Assembly (NCBI RefSeq): GCF_000019665.1
Contig: NC_010794.1
Location: forward strand, 1,674,001-1,738,000
From: Methylacidiphilum infernorum V4
GTDB lineage: Bacteria > Verrucomicrobiota > Verrucomicrobiia > Methylacidiphilales > Methylacidiphilaceae
DNA length: 64,000 bases
Direction of reading: 5' to 3'
Part shown: positions 29,580 to 38,119 of the stretch, one piece after another
Layout: every line of letters begins with the position of its first letter
Position numbering within the stretch: position 1 is the stretch's first letter
Position numbers and translations under genes: made by a program
Notes under the pieces: model-generated
Told to the model about the DNA's origin: nothing
Database searches by the model: none
What the model saw: the letters and a program-made list of their open reading frames with translations, nothing else

Positions 29580-30026
29580 TTAAACTTTTCTTTTTTTAGC
29601 CGCCAACCAGGGGTAAGCTTGAGCCCAGTTTAAGGGAATAGGGGCAGGCTTGCCTCCCGGAATTTTAACGCAGGCAAGAGTTTGAAGGCAACTGGCAAGC
29701 AGTTGGCCACAAGCTTCTTGCTTTCTTAATTCAAACTCGATTTGAAAACGTATTCTTTCCACCCTACAGAGCCTTGAAACGATATGAACGATATCACCCA
29801 GCCTTGCCGGGGCCTTATAATCGATCTCTGTCCTTATAACCACGGGGACAATTCCCGTTCGCTCCATTTCCTTCAAAGGCCAACCGAGTTTTTCGGCAAG
29901 TTCTGAACGGGCAATCTCGATCAAGCGCAAATAGGCTACGTTATGAACAACTCCACAAGCATCCGTGTCAAAAAAAAAGATCTTGATTTTCGTTTCGGAT
30001 TCGGGAAGTTCAACTAGATTAGACAT
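29580..30026 (-). CDS. YbgC-type acyl-CoA thioesterase (hotdog fold)
   Basis: A 148-residue hotdog thioesterase. IFFFDTDACGVVHNVAYLRL matches the 4-hydroxybenzoyl-CoA thioesterase/YbgC signature with its catalytic Asp, and FQIEFELRKQEACGQLLASC completes the domain. YbgC homologues act on short acyl-CoAs and often accompany Tol-Pal genes, though none are here. It lies about 57 bp upstream of the quinone oxidoreductase gene on the same strand. Confidence 0.88.
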   Translation of the reverse strand: MSNLVELPESETKIKIFFFDTDACGVVHNVAYLRLIEIARSELAEKLGWPLKEMERTGIVPVVIRTEIDYKAPARLGDIVHIVSRLCRVERIRFQIEFELRKQEACGQLLASCLQTLACVKIPGGKPAPIPLNWAQAYPWLAAKKRKV

Positions 30027-30091
30027 GGGAAATACATTATAACTGATTTTTCAGTTCCCGGTCATCTTTTTTCACTTTAAAATCAATCTTC

Positions 30092-31024
30092 ATGATTAGA
30101 AAGATAGTTTCTGGAGGGCAAACAGGCGCCGATAGGGCAGCCTTGGATTGGGCAATCGCCAAGGGCATAGCTCACGGAGGATGGTGTCCCAAGGGCAGGC
30201 TTTCTGAAGCCGGTGTCATTCCTTCAAAATACCAACTTTGTGAAACCCCTTCGTCCAGTTACACGACGAGAACCGCATGGAACGTATGGGACTCGGATGG
30301 GACTCTCATCGTGACCTTAGACCCTACTCTCACCGAAGGGTCTCTGGCAACTCAAAAGTTTGCAGAAAATTTTGGGAAGCCTTGTCTGCATGTTCACGAA
30401 AAGCTCCCCGGAAAGGAGTTCAAGATCAAGGACTTTCTCTTTTCAAATGCAATAGAAATCCTCAACGTCGGCGGTTCCCGTGAAAGCAAGGAAAAAGGTA
30501 TTTACGAATTCTGCTACCGGCTCCTCGATCGATCTATCGAGAAGGAAATGCTCCCTGAATCTTTTTTTCAATCTCCCTACCACGGGTTAGTCAAGGCTTT
30601 TAAACAAGGCCGGAGAGGGAATCGTTTTTCATTATCCCCCGACGTCATCCACATGGAAGACCTAAAAATTGAGACATGCATCGGAGCCACGGAAGAGGAA
30701 AGGAGAAACAAACAACAAATCAGGCTATCCCTCGATATCTATGTAGATCCAAGCCTCATTCGCAAAGCTTGGATGACGGATAACCTTGCCGACACGCTGG
30801 ATTACGCTTTAATAAAAGAAAGAGTCGAAGCCTTGGCCTCTTCAAAACCAAGGAACCTCATAGAAACCCTGGCCGAAGAAATCGCCGAGGAACTTTTAAG
30901 GCTTCCCCTGGTTTTAGGACTGAAAATCAGGGTTACAAAATTTCCTTTCCCCAACGTGGGCTCTGTCTCTTTGATTATAGAACGATTTGAAGATACCCCA
31001 ATGAATCAGATAAAGCCTTCTTGA
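30092..31024 (+). CDS. Fusion of a YpsA-like putative molybdenum carrier domain and dihydroneopterin aldolase
   Basis: A 310-residue protein with two unrelated domains. Residues 1-150 begin MIRKIVSGGQTGADRAALDW and contain GGWCPKGRLSEAGVIPSKYQ, the pattern of the 'putative molybdenum carrier' (cpYpsA) family, a Rossmann-like nucleotide-binding fold. Residues of about 188-300 (IHMEDLKIETCIGATEEERR then NKQQIRLSLDIYVD, DTLDYALIKERVEALAS, LIETLAEEIAEELLRLP, and IRVTKFPFPNVGSVSLIIER) form a FolB domain. FolB cleaves dihydroneopterin in folate synthesis or epimerises it. Joining a possible ligand-carrier domain to a pterin enzyme is unusual. Its end overlaps the convergent next gene by 19 bp. Confidence 0.83.
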   Translation: MIRKIVSGGQTGADRAALDWAIAKGIAHGGWCPKGRLSEAGVIPSKYQLCETPSSSYTTRTAWNVWDSDGTLIVTLDPTLTEGSLATQKFAENFGKPCLHVHEKLPGKEFKIKDFLFSNAIEILNVGGSRESKEKGIYEFCYRLLDRSIEKEMLPESFFQSPYHGLVKAFKQGRRGNRFSLSPDVIHMEDLKIETCIGATEEERRNKQQIRLSLDIYVDPSLIRKAWMTDNLADTLDYALIKERVEALASSKPRNLIETLAEEIAEELLRLPLVLGLKIRVTKFPFPNVGSVSLIIERFEDTPMNQIKPS

Positions 31025-31536
31025 CGAAAATCTTGTATGTTCTTCCCCATGGACATGCGCACCCAATCTACGAGGAACTTCAGCAGGGAAACTTCCCAAA
31101 GTTCTTCTTCTCCTTTTAAAAGAACAGACAAGGGATTGCCTTCCTTAACCAACTCTTCTTTAAGCCTGTTGCATACCTCTTCAGAAGAACCCTTCACTTC
31201 GTTAAAACGCAGATCGTCTTTCTTGAACAAGAACCCGTAGCGTAAAAAGGAAACATTCCCCTGTTGGGAATTTTTTAAAAGCCACTGGGCGTACTCTTGG
31301 GCTTCTTTACCGAAGCCTTCCAAGGAAAGCTTGGCAAACTGGGGGGAGGTGATAATCCTTGGTCTTTCGGCCTCAAGCTTCCCTTCCCTTACAAAACAGA
31401 GATCCACTTTGTCCAGATCCTCGGTAACCAGGTAGTAATGCAGAAGAGTCGTCCCAAATGTTGAAACGATTCGCCGAGGAAGCAATATAATTTTTGTATT
31501 TTCCAAAGCATACAAAAAGTTGTCTTGAAAATTCAT
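31006..31536 (-). CDS. Conserved-looking protein of unknown function
   Basis: About 176 residues from the ATG giving MNFQDNFLYALENTKIILLP; a longer upstream frame would start 16 codons earlier. It has no signal peptide or membrane segment and no family that I recognise. LLHYYLVTEDLDKVDLCFVREGK is followed by ERPRIITSPQFAKLSLEGF and a C-terminal WEVSLLKFLVDWVRMSMGKN. The composition suggests a compact soluble protein. It is downstream of the FAD-linked oxidase gene on the same strand, with a gap of about 90 bp, and its 3' end overlaps the FolB fusion gene. Confidence 0.7.
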   Translation of the reverse strand: MNFQDNFLYALENTKIILLPRRIVSTFGTTLLHYYLVTEDLDKVDLCFVREGKLEAERPRIITSPQFAKLSLEGFGKEAQEYAQWLLKNSQQGNVSFLRYGFLFKKDDLRFNEVKGSSEEVCNRLKEELVKEGNPLSVLLKGEEELWEVSLLKFLVDWVRMSMGKNIQDFRQEGFI

Positions 31537-31627
31537 AGTTTTACCCAGTTTAATCTTGGCGATGCATTTCTCTATAGAGAGCAAGAACTTAAAAATAATG
31601 CCTTAGAACGATAAAAACTATACAAAT

Positions 31628-32989
31628 TTAAACAAATTTTCCAGGATTTAAAATCCCTTTTGGATCCAAGCACCTCTTGATCTTCTCGTGGACCAACCGT
31701 GACTCTCGACTGAGGGCTTTTCCCCACCAAGGCAACTTGGCGATCCCTATGCCGTGTTCCCCGGTTATGGATCCATTCCATGCCAAAACCGAATCGAAAA
31801 GAAGATCGAGGGCTTTCTCTGCCTTGTTGCGGTTTTCTACCTTGGTCCAATCAACCATCAAGTTGACATGAATGTTCCCATCCCCGGCATGACCGAAACA
31901 AGCAACGGTCAAGTTAAATTCCTTTTGAAGATGTTCGCCTAAACTGATCAAATCCGCAAGCCGGCTGCGCGGCACAGTGACATCTTCGTTGAGCTTGGTC
32001 AACCCGCTGGCCTTAAGAGAAGCGGAAAAAAGACGGCGCGTTTGCCACAGTTTTTCACATTGTTCTTCGCCTAATGCTTTTGACAAGTTCCTCGGGGAAA
32101 AAGAGCGGACAAGTTTTGCAAAAAAATCGATATCCGCATTCACCGCGGCCTCGCTCCCGTCAACTTCTAAGAGCAGATGGGCATCAAAAGGGGGAATTTC
32201 TTCTTGTGTAAATTCCCTTGCACAATTAAGGGTAAATCGATCGGCGATTTCTAGGGCAGAGGGCATTATTCCCGAGGATAAAACGTGGTTTATGCATAAA
32301 ATAGCCTGATCCATTTTCTCGAAATAAGCCGAGAGAGCAGCTCTAAACGGGGGTTTAGAAATGAGCCGCAGGGTAATTTCTGTAACAAGGCCTAGCATAC
32401 CTTCGGAACCCACAAAAAGTCCCGTTAAATCAAACCCCGTTTTGTTCTTTATCGTTCTTCCACCTACTCTAGCCACCGATCCATCGGCCAAAATGACTTC
32501 GAGGCCTAAGACATAATTCCTTGTCACCCCATATTTAAGGCACCGGGGTCCTCCGGCATTCGTGGCGACATTTCCTCCAACCGTGCATTCCATGATACTG
32601 GCAGGATCCGGAGGATAAAACAGCCCCATCTCTTTAACTTTTTCTTGCAGAACCCCGGTAATTACGCCCGGTTCTACCACAGCGACAGAGTCAACCGGAT
32701 GGATCTCTTTAATCCTATTCATTCTTTCAAATGAAATAACAACTCCTCCTTTTACAGGCACAGCCCCTCCTACATATCCCCTGCCTCCACCCCGAGCTGT
32801 TACATAGACCCCTTTTGAATAAGCAAACTGCATCAACTCGATCACGTCTTCCTTGGATTCCGGGAAAAAAACTCCATCGGGATTGTGGGAAAAAAGCCAG
32901 GCATCTTTCGCATATTTTTCCAAAATGTCTTTCCGGTATGAAAACTTATCGGTAAAACGCTCCTTCAACTGCTCAAGCCATAATTCCAT
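31628..32989 (-). CDS. FAD-linked oxidase, glycolate oxidase GlcD / D-lactate dehydrogenase type
   Basis: A 453-residue VAO-family flavoprotein. The FAD-binding domain has VTARGGGRGYVGGAVPVKGG, DPASIMECTVGGNVATNAGG and VGSEGMLGLVTEITLRL. The C-terminal substrate domain has VACFGHAGDGNIHVNLMVDW with the metal-ligand histidines and GEHGIGIAKL. It oxidises a 2-hydroxy acid such as glycolate or D-lactate. Glycolate salvage would suit an autotroph with RuBisCO, but neither GlcE nor GlcF partners are adjacent, so the substrate stays open. Confidence 0.9.
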   Translation of the reverse strand: MELWLEQLKERFTDKFSYRKDILEKYAKDAWLFSHNPDGVFFPESKEDVIELMQFAYSKGVYVTARGGGRGYVGGAVPVKGGVVISFERMNRIKEIHPVDSVAVVEPGVITGVLQEKVKEMGLFYPPDPASIMECTVGGNVATNAGGPRCLKYGVTRNYVLGLEVILADGSVARVGGRTIKNKTGFDLTGLFVGSEGMLGLVTEITLRLISKPPFRAALSAYFEKMDQAILCINHVLSSGIMPSALEIADRFTLNCAREFTQEEIPPFDAHLLLEVDGSEAAVNADIDFFAKLVRSFSPRNLSKALGEEQCEKLWQTRRLFSASLKASGLTKLNEDVTVPRSRLADLISLGEHLQKEFNLTVACFGHAGDGNIHVNLMVDWTKVENRNKAEKALDLLFDSVLAWNGSITGEHGIGIAKLPWWGKALSRESRLVHEKIKRCLDPKGILNPGKFV

Positions 32990-33079
32990 GAAAATCGCTC
33001 CTCGAATTTTTCAAATTTCCTTTCTTCGGCAAAAAAATTATTGATTATGATAATTATACATAAAAAAAAGTAGGGATCT

Positions 33080-33580
33080 ATGAGCTTGTTTTTTCCGGCC
33101 ATGAAAAAAAACAAGGGGGAGGGGCTCAAAGTCGGCTCTGAAATTCCAGGGATAAATGTTTTCGATACCGAGGGCAATCCTCTTTCTCTTCGAGAACTCT
33201 GCAACCAAGGAATAGTTTTACTTTATTTTTTCCCCAAAGCCTTCACCCCAGGTTGTACCCTTCAAGCTTGCCATCTTAGAGATCGCCTATCCGACCTGCA
33301 GCAACATAAAATAAAGGTCTACGGGATAAGCAAGGATAAGCCTTGCATTCAAAAAAAATTTTCTCAAAGCTACCGGTTGAACTTTTGCTTATTAAGCGAC
33401 CTCCATGGAGAAGCCTGTAAAACTTTTGGAGTTCCTCTTTTTCTAGGAATGCCCAAACGGGTTTCCTTTTTAATCAAAGAGGGAAAACTTCTGTGGCGGG
33501 ACTTTCATCCTCACGTAGGGAAAACCGCCGATGATATTTTGGAAGCAATTGCTGCAAGCATGTACTGGCCAAAAGATTGA
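33080..33580 (+). CDS. bcp: Peroxiredoxin (PrxQ/Bcp type)
   Basis: A 166-residue peroxiredoxin. The peroxidatic site is FTPGCTLQACHLRDRL, with the peroxidatic Cys and a second Cys five residues later, the arrangement of atypical 2-Cys PrxQ/Bcp. IVLLYFFPKAFTPGC precedes it and GISKDKPCIQKKFSQSY follows. It reduces hydrogen peroxide and organic peroxides using thioredoxin. The first 15 residues (MSLFFPAMKKNKGEG) are not conserved; another ATG exists within them. Its TGA overlaps the TTG start of the next gene. Confidence 0.9.
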   Translation: MSLFFPAMKKNKGEGLKVGSEIPGINVFDTEGNPLSLRELCNQGIVLLYFFPKAFTPGCTLQACHLRDRLSDLQQHKIKVYGISKDKPCIQKKFSQSYRLNFCLLSDLHGEACKTFGVPLFLGMPKRVSFLIKEGKLLWRDFHPHVGKTADDILEAIAASMYWPKD

Positions 33581-35151
33581 AAATCCCCGCTCTAAAGATC
33601 CCCTTTAAAAACATTGAAAATCCCTTGGCTTTATGGCTCTTTTGCCGTTTCCTTTCCCTTGTTTACCTCGTCGCTTTTTTTTCCCTTTCCCTTCAAATCC
33701 TTGGATTAGTTGGAGCTGGAGGGATTCTGCCCGTTTCCCCATTTCTCCGTTTTGTCCGTGAAAACATGGGATGGGAAAGATTTTTTTTTGTCCCCACTCT
33801 TTTTTGGCTTGTTCCTCCGACGGATCTTGTTCTTGAGCTGGGAACCTTTCTGGGAATCTTTTTATCCCTTCTTCTTTTTCTTAATATCGCCCCTTCGGTT
33901 GTTTCGCTGGGCCTTTGGTTTCTTTATCTCTCCTATGTATCCGCAGGACAGGTCTTTTTTAATTTTCAATGGGATGGGTTGCTGCTGGAATGCGGTTTGC
34001 TTTCATCTCTCTTTTTGCCATGGAAGCTTTCTTGTCGCTTTACCACGTTGACTTCCTCTTCGGCTTGGACCACTTTCCTATTTCATTGGCTGCTTTTCAA
34101 GCTCATGTTTCTTTCGGGGTTGGTTAAATTGGAAAGTCATGACCCCACGTGGCGGGCGCTCACCGCTTTAAAATACCATTATGAGACCGAACCCCTGCCC
34201 ACTCCCCCTGCCTGGTATTTCTATCATCTGCCCATGAAGTTTCATGAAATAACCACTTTTCTCGTTCTATTCATCGAACTGGTCGTTCCTTTCGCTATTT
34301 TTTTGGGCAAAACAGCCAGAAGAATAAGCTTTTTCCTTTTTAGCTTTTTCCAGCTTTTCATCATTTTGACGGGCAATCATGCCTTCTTCAATTGGCTTTC
34401 TCTAGCCTTGTGCTGGACTTTACTCGATGACGGCTTCATAAAAAAAATCATCCCCTATTTCTCTTCATTTTCTCCTTGCCCTAGTCCGACCTTTCAGAAA
34501 AGGATTATCCCTTTTCTTTCCTTTCTTGTCCTTTTCATAAGCCTATTGTTTTTCTTGGAATCTTTTTCTTTTCCCTATCCTCAAGGCATAAAAAAACTTC
34601 TATATTTCCTGGGGACCTTCCGCTCGGTAAACAATTATGGAGCCTTCGCCGTGATGACAACCCGAAGACCGGAAATCATTATCGAGGGAAGCAGGGATGG
34701 GATCGAATGGAAAGAGTATCCTTTCCGGTGGAAACCGGATGATCCCTACAAGGCTCCATCCTTTGTATCCCCCTACCACCCAAGAATGGATTGGCAAATG
34801 TGGTTTGCCGCTCTCAGTACACCCAGAGAAAATCCCTGGTTTGTTTCCTTATTATCCTGCTTGCTCAAAGGCAACAAAGAAGTAATCAAGCTCTTCAAGG
34901 AAAACCCCTTCCCCTCATCTCCACCTAAGTATATCCGGGCCCTTCTCTATGTTTATGAATACAGCTCTCCCTCTGAAAAAAGAGAAAAAAAACTATGGTG
35001 GCACAGGACCTACCTTGGACTTTATTTCCCCCCTTCCTCCCTCCTTCCCGAATTTAAATCCAATCAAACCAAAACCCCTATTTACCCAAAAACGGCAGGG
35101 TCTTTAAAAGATTTCCGCTACCCTTTGGGCTTCCCGGGTAGCTTTGAATAA
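33577..35151 (+). CDS. Lipase maturation factor family membrane protein
   Basis: A 524-residue polytopic membrane protein. FNFQWDGLLLECGLLSSLFL, LMFLSGLVKLESHDPTWRAL then TALKYHYETEPLPTP, and a soluble C-terminal segment (FRSVNNYGAFAVMTTRRPEI, FVSPYHPRMDWQMWFAAL) follow the LMF1/LMF2 family, which in animals helps lipase folding in the ER. Bacterial members are common but uncharacterised. About nine hydrophobic segments are visible. The start is TTG and overlaps the peroxiredoxin stop by 4 bp (TTGA), which suggests translational coupling. The 3' end overlaps the convergent azoreductase gene by 48 bp. Confidence 0.85.
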   Translation: MKIPALKIPFKNIENPLALWLFCRFLSLVYLVAFFSLSLQILGLVGAGGILPVSPFLRFVRENMGWERFFFVPTLFWLVPPTDLVLELGTFLGIFLSLLLFLNIAPSVVSLGLWFLYLSYVSAGQVFFNFQWDGLLLECGLLSSLFLPWKLSCRFTTLTSSSAWTTFLFHWLLFKLMFLSGLVKLESHDPTWRALTALKYHYETEPLPTPPAWYFYHLPMKFHEITTFLVLFIELVVPFAIFLGKTARRISFFLFSFFQLFIILTGNHAFFNWLSLALCWTLLDDGFIKKIIPYFSSFSPCPSPTFQKRIIPFLSFLVLFISLLFFLESFSFPYPQGIKKLLYFLGTFRSVNNYGAFAVMTTRRPEIIIEGSRDGIEWKEYPFRWKPDDPYKAPSFVSPYHPRMDWQMWFAALSTPRENPWFVSLLSCLLKGNKEVIKLFKENPFPSSPPKYIRALLYVYEYSSPSEKREKKLWWHRTYLGLYFPPSSLLPEFKSNQTKTPIYPKTAGSLKDFRYPLGFPGSFE

Positions 35152-35721
35152 AAGCTCATCTCTTTTTTGAAAAAGAGTTCCCTCGACAATCACTTGGTGA
35201 ATTTCACTAATGCCGATAAATCCAAGGATAAGCTTAAGATAGGGAAGTTGGAAATCAAGTTTTTGGAGTTCATCCTGGTAAGTTCCCCCCCTGGCACAGA
35301 CCAGGCAGGCTTTTTTTCCCAAAACAAGCCCCTTGTACCCTTCCTGCGGAGAATAAGAAAAGGTATAGGTAGGCTGAACGAGGATATCGATATAATGTTT
35401 CAGTTTATAGGGAATTCCGAAATTCCACATGGGCAGGGAAAAAATATATTTATCAAAGGATATAAAATGACCGATGATCTCTTCCACCGCTTTCCATGCC
35501 CTTTTTTGCTCTGGAGTATGTTCCAGCCCATGAAAAAGGGCGTATTTGCTTTCAAGCACATATCCATCAAACCGCGGTAAATCCTTAGCCCAAAGATCCA
35601 ATAATTCAACAACATCTTGCGGATGCTTTTCCTTGTATTTTTGAAGAAAGGCTTGTGTAGCGGCTATAGAAAAAGACCGATCTTTCCTTGGAGAAGCTTC
35701 GATATACAATATCTTGGACAT
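35104..35721 (-). CDS. azoR: FMN-dependent NADH-azoreductase
   Basis: About 205 residues of the flavodoxin-like quinone/azo reductase family. ILYIEASPRKDRSFSIAATQ is the FMN phosphate loop, FSLPMWNFGIPYKLKHYIDI and TFSYSPQEGYKGLVLGKKAC then LVCARGG are family marks. It reduces quinones and azo compounds with NADH. The ATG giving MSKILYIEAS is favoured because GGGGGAAAAG directly precedes it; a start four codons upstream would sit on that ribosome site. It overlaps the 3' end of the convergent lipase-maturation-factor gene. Confidence 0.9.
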   Translation of the reverse strand: MSKILYIEASPRKDRSFSIAATQAFLQKYKEKHPQDVVELLDLWAKDLPRFDGYVLESKYALFHGLEHTPEQKRAWKAVEEIIGHFISFDKYIFSLPMWNFGIPYKLKHYIDILVQPTYTFSYSPQEGYKGLVLGKKACLVCARGGTYQDELQKLDFQLPYLKLILGFIGISEIHQVIVEGTLFQKRDELLFKATREAQRVAEIF

Positions 35722-35763
35722 CTTTTCCCCCATTTTAAAGCCTCAGATTTAAAGCTTAAGAAA

Positions 35764-36087
35764 TTACTTTTGAGAAGGGTTCTGAAGGTTCCTTGATTTC
35801 CTACTCGGCATAAGGTTGGGAGAAGAACGAGAAGATTTCTTTAAAGTCGGTTTTCTTGAGGGTTTTTCCGTTGTAGGTAAAAAGGTGCGCACATAGGGCT
35901 TTTGCGGAGTATAGTACAAGTTGGTTGAGACAACACAGTAGGCATAGCCATAAGGATCCGTTGAACCGTAAGGGAAAGTGGGGTATTTCGCATCAAAGTG
36001 CTTACCCATCAAGGGCAGGGCTGCCGCCCTATCGAATGCCATGGAAAAGAGGCTTAAGAGCAAGGAGAGGAAAAAAAATTTTTTCAT
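35764..36087 (-). CDS. Small secreted protein with a basic, proline-rich tail
   Basis: A 107-residue protein with a clear signal peptide (MKKFFFLSLLLSLFSMAFDR then AAALP). The mature part has an aromatic-rich segment (FPYGSTDPYGYAYCVVSTNL then YYTPQKPYVRTFLP) and a tail full of Ser, Lys, Arg and Pro. One cysteine remains after cleavage. No family was recognised. It follows an outer membrane beta-barrel gene by 18 bp on the same strand, so a periplasmic or surface role near that protein is plausible. Confidence 0.7.
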   Translation of the reverse strand: MKKFFFLSLLLSLFSMAFDRAAALPLMGKHFDAKYPTFPYGSTDPYGYAYCVVSTNLYYTPQKPYVRTFLPTTEKPSRKPTLKKSSRSSPNLMPSRKSRNLQNPSQK

Positions 36088-36105
36088 GGGAAAGAAATTA
36101 AAAAA

Positions 36106-37077
36106 TTAAAACTTGTATCTCAATCCACCAAGGACAAGATTGGCTTCAAACTGATCAAAATGGTTATTAATTGTTGTTCCCGAACCAAAAACGGCCGGAT
36201 TTCCCGAATAGGTAAAGTTTGAAGTCCCCACCCATACAAACCGGTATTCCACGATGAAGCTTAAGCGGTCGGTTATCCATCTTTCCACCCCGGCAATGCC
36301 CTGGAGGGCAAAGGCCCCGTTAGAGGTATCAATTCCCTTGCCAAACAAGTTTTTCCCGGAAAAATTCCCTTTCGATCCCACGCCGGAAATCGACGATTCC
36401 CATAGGTAAGCCCCCCCCACCCCAATACCAAAGTTAATGACGAGAATAGGCGTATAGAGCCTGAGCAACCCGTCGATGAAGAACAGTCCAGAATTAAAAT
36501 TATCCTTAAAATCGATATTCCCCGCCACCGGGTTGATTTGCGAAGCGGCAGCGGTCATACCCATGTAATAACCATCAAATTGCACCGATGGACTCCAAAA
36601 AAAATCCCCGGTAGTCCCCATGGCTTGCTTGGGAAACTCATAACCTACTTCTACTCCCCCCACTCCATTTACTATGCCTCCTCTAGGATTAAACGTGGCC
36701 AAGCCTACGGGAGATGGATATTGAGAATAACCGTAATTGCCCGGAGCAGAAAAAGATCCTCCCCCAAATACTCCTGCATACAGGCCCGTCTTCAATGAAA
36801 AAGGAGCCTTTTGTGAGTTTATTTCCTTGATATTCTTTTCGAGTTCCCTTTTGTCCTTGTCAGGAGGAAAAGCATGCTCATTTTGAGACCCCGCCACTTC
36901 CTCACCGCCTGATTGGGCATAAGAGGGATTTTGAACTGCAGAAGCCAAATTGGGTTTTTCTTCGGCATATTCATCTTCGATTTCAGCTTTCAAAGGATAA
37001 ATGCACAGCGACAGGCTCAACCCGAAAAAGCATAATCCCCGTGCTAAATCCACTTTTCTCTTTTTCAAATCGATCAT
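36106..37077 (-). CDS. Outer membrane beta-barrel protein
   Basis: A 323-residue protein with a signal sequence (LARGLCFFGLSLSLCIYPLK then AEIEDEY). An acidic N-terminal segment of about 60 residues is followed by glycine- and aromatic-rich alternating strands (GLYAGVFGGGSFSAPGNYGY, GVGGVEVGYEFPK, LQGIAGVERWITDRLSFIVE then YRFVWVG) and a C-terminal LVLGGLRYKF ending in Phe, the mark of beta-barrel assembly. It probably forms an eight-stranded OmpA-like or opacity-type barrel. About 390 bp without a protein gene lie upstream, holding a terminator and a structured element. Confidence 0.82.
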   Translation of the reverse strand: MIDLKKRKVDLARGLCFFGLSLSLCIYPLKAEIEDEYAEEKPNLASAVQNPSYAQSGGEEVAGSQNEHAFPPDKDKRELEKNIKEINSQKAPFSLKTGLYAGVFGGGSFSAPGNYGYSQYPSPVGLATFNPRGGIVNGVGGVEVGYEFPKQAMGTTGDFFWSPSVQFDGYYMGMTAAASQINPVAGNIDFKDNFNSGLFFIDGLLRLYTPILVINFGIGVGGAYLWESSISGVGSKGNFSGKNLFGKGIDTSNGAFALQGIAGVERWITDRLSFIVEYRFVWVGTSNFTYSGNPAVFGSGTTINNHFDQFEANLVLGGLRYKF

Positions 37078-37208
37078 TGCTAAAAAACGTTAAACAGTTA
37101 AGAAACCTAGAAAACTTGCTATCATTAATGTTTAGAAACTGTCAATGGTTTTCTCAAAATAATTCAGTTACACTGGCCGTCAGCCCATGCCGGGCGATAA
37201 AAAATGAA

Positions 37209-37247
37209 GAAAGAACCGGCAATGAAATGATAATTGCCGGTTCTTTC
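37209..37247 (-). terminator. Intrinsic terminator with a 15-bp perfect stem
   Basis: GAAAGAACCGGCAAT (37209-37223) and ATTGCCGGTTCTTTC (37233-37247) form a perfect 15-bp stem with a 9-base loop. On the minus strand a T-rich run (TTCATTTTTTATC) follows, and on the plus strand TTTT follows, so it may work both ways. It is well placed to end transcription from hsp20, whose stop is about 220 bp away, before the outer membrane protein gene. Confidence 0.75.
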
Positions 37248-37261
37248 TTTTCAATAAGAGA

Positions 37262-37464
37262 ATGCAATCTGCCTTTGACCCCCTCCTCCGCCTGAATGCG
37301 GAGGATTCCTTCCTGCCATCAGGGGCCTTGCCCCTTGGATCGGTCAACGACCGACTCTCCGACACCACGCCTAAGAACAGGCGATCCGGGCCGGTCCGGC
37401 CCTTCGAACGTTTACGACGCGCCTTCTCCTCTTCCTTCGGGAAGAGGTTTACGGCGCGTTTTTT
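37262..37464 (+). ncRNA. Structured non-coding element, candidate omega-RNA-like or IS200/IS605-end RNA
   Basis: About 200 bp that are GC-rich, contain no convincing protein frame and hold many hairpins on the plus strand. CCTCCGC-CTGAAT-GCGGAGG lies at 37285-37304. GGGCCGG/CCGGCCC also pairs. A nested stem of ACGCGCC with GGCGCGT encloses CCTCTTCC-TTCG-GGAAGAGG (37417-37459) and is followed by TTTTTT, an intrinsic terminator for plus-strand RNA. The first hairpin has the same CTGAAT loop as one at 52302-52321, next to another structured element. This suggests a mobile-element end or a guide-like RNA without its nuclease gene. Expression is not shown. Confidence 0.45.
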
Positions 37465-37469
37465 CCAGA

Positions 37470-37958
37470 TCAACTTACCTTAACTTCTACGGTTTTCGGC
37501 TGCGCTTGTTCTCCCTTGGGCATATGGAGATAAAGGACACCATCTTTAAACTCAGCGGATATTTTATCTTTCTCAACCCCCTCGGGTAATTCAAAACTCC
37601 GGCTAAATGCCCCATAGGCCCGTTCTACCCGGATGTATCTTTTCTTTTTATCTTTTTCTTCCTTTTCCACCTTTCTTTCCCCAGAAACAGTCAAGATATT
37701 ATTTTGTATCGATACCTTGACCTCTTCCTTTTTTATCCCGGGAAGATCCATTTTCACTAGGAACTCCTTGTCATCCTCGGTAATATCTGTAAATGGCCGC
37801 CACTCACTCAGTTCAAAGGGCTCGATCTCCTCGGAAGTCAGGAGTTCCAGTGGTTTTTCAAAAAGAGAAGCCATCTTTCTCCTCATCTCTTCAAGTTCCT
37901 TGAAAGGATCCCAAAGGGAAGGCAAAAAAGAACTTCTCTTGGATAATAGATCAGCCAT
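37470..37958 (-). CDS. Hsp20 family small heat-shock protein
   Basis: A 162-residue alpha-crystallin-type chaperone. The core includes EWRPFTDITEDDKEFLVKMD, LPGIKKEEVKVSIQNNILTV, SGERKVE, AYGAFSRSFELPEGV and ISAEFKDGVLYLHMPK. The N-terminal arm is rich in Leu, Phe and Ser. It prevents aggregation of unfolded proteins without ATP. The ATG is preceded by AGGAGGTGTT, an excellent ribosome site. Further upstream TTGACA (38017-38022) and TATAAT (37989-37994) stand 22 bp apart on the minus strand, too far for a normal sigma-70 promoter. No CIRCE element was seen. Confidence 0.95.
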   Translation of the reverse strand: MADLLSKRSSFLPSLWDPFKELEEMRRKMASLFEKPLELLTSEEIEPFELSEWRPFTDITEDDKEFLVKMDLPGIKKEEVKVSIQNNILTVSGERKVEKEEKDKKKRYIRVERAYGAFSRSFELPEGVEKDKISAEFKDGVLYLHMPKGEQAQPKTVEVKVS

Positions 37959-38119
37959 AACACCTCCTTGTTAAGGTTTCCGGTTTCAATTATAAACTTA
38001 AAAAAGAATCGTTTATTGTCAAGCCGTTGGGAATAAACAATTAATCAAAATATTTTATAGATATTATATATTGGACTTGATAGTTTAATGAAAAATATAA
38101 CTTTAGCTTGATCTCCACC

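Noticed and set aside
37296-37589. Open frames on both strands in the structured region and across the hsp20 3' end
   Set aside because: The composition follows the GC-rich hairpins and hsp20 antisense; no motif or ribosome site.
37989-38022. A sigma-70 promoter for hsp20 from TTGACA and TATAAT
   Set aside because: The 22-bp spacing is too long for normal use; kept only as a remark.
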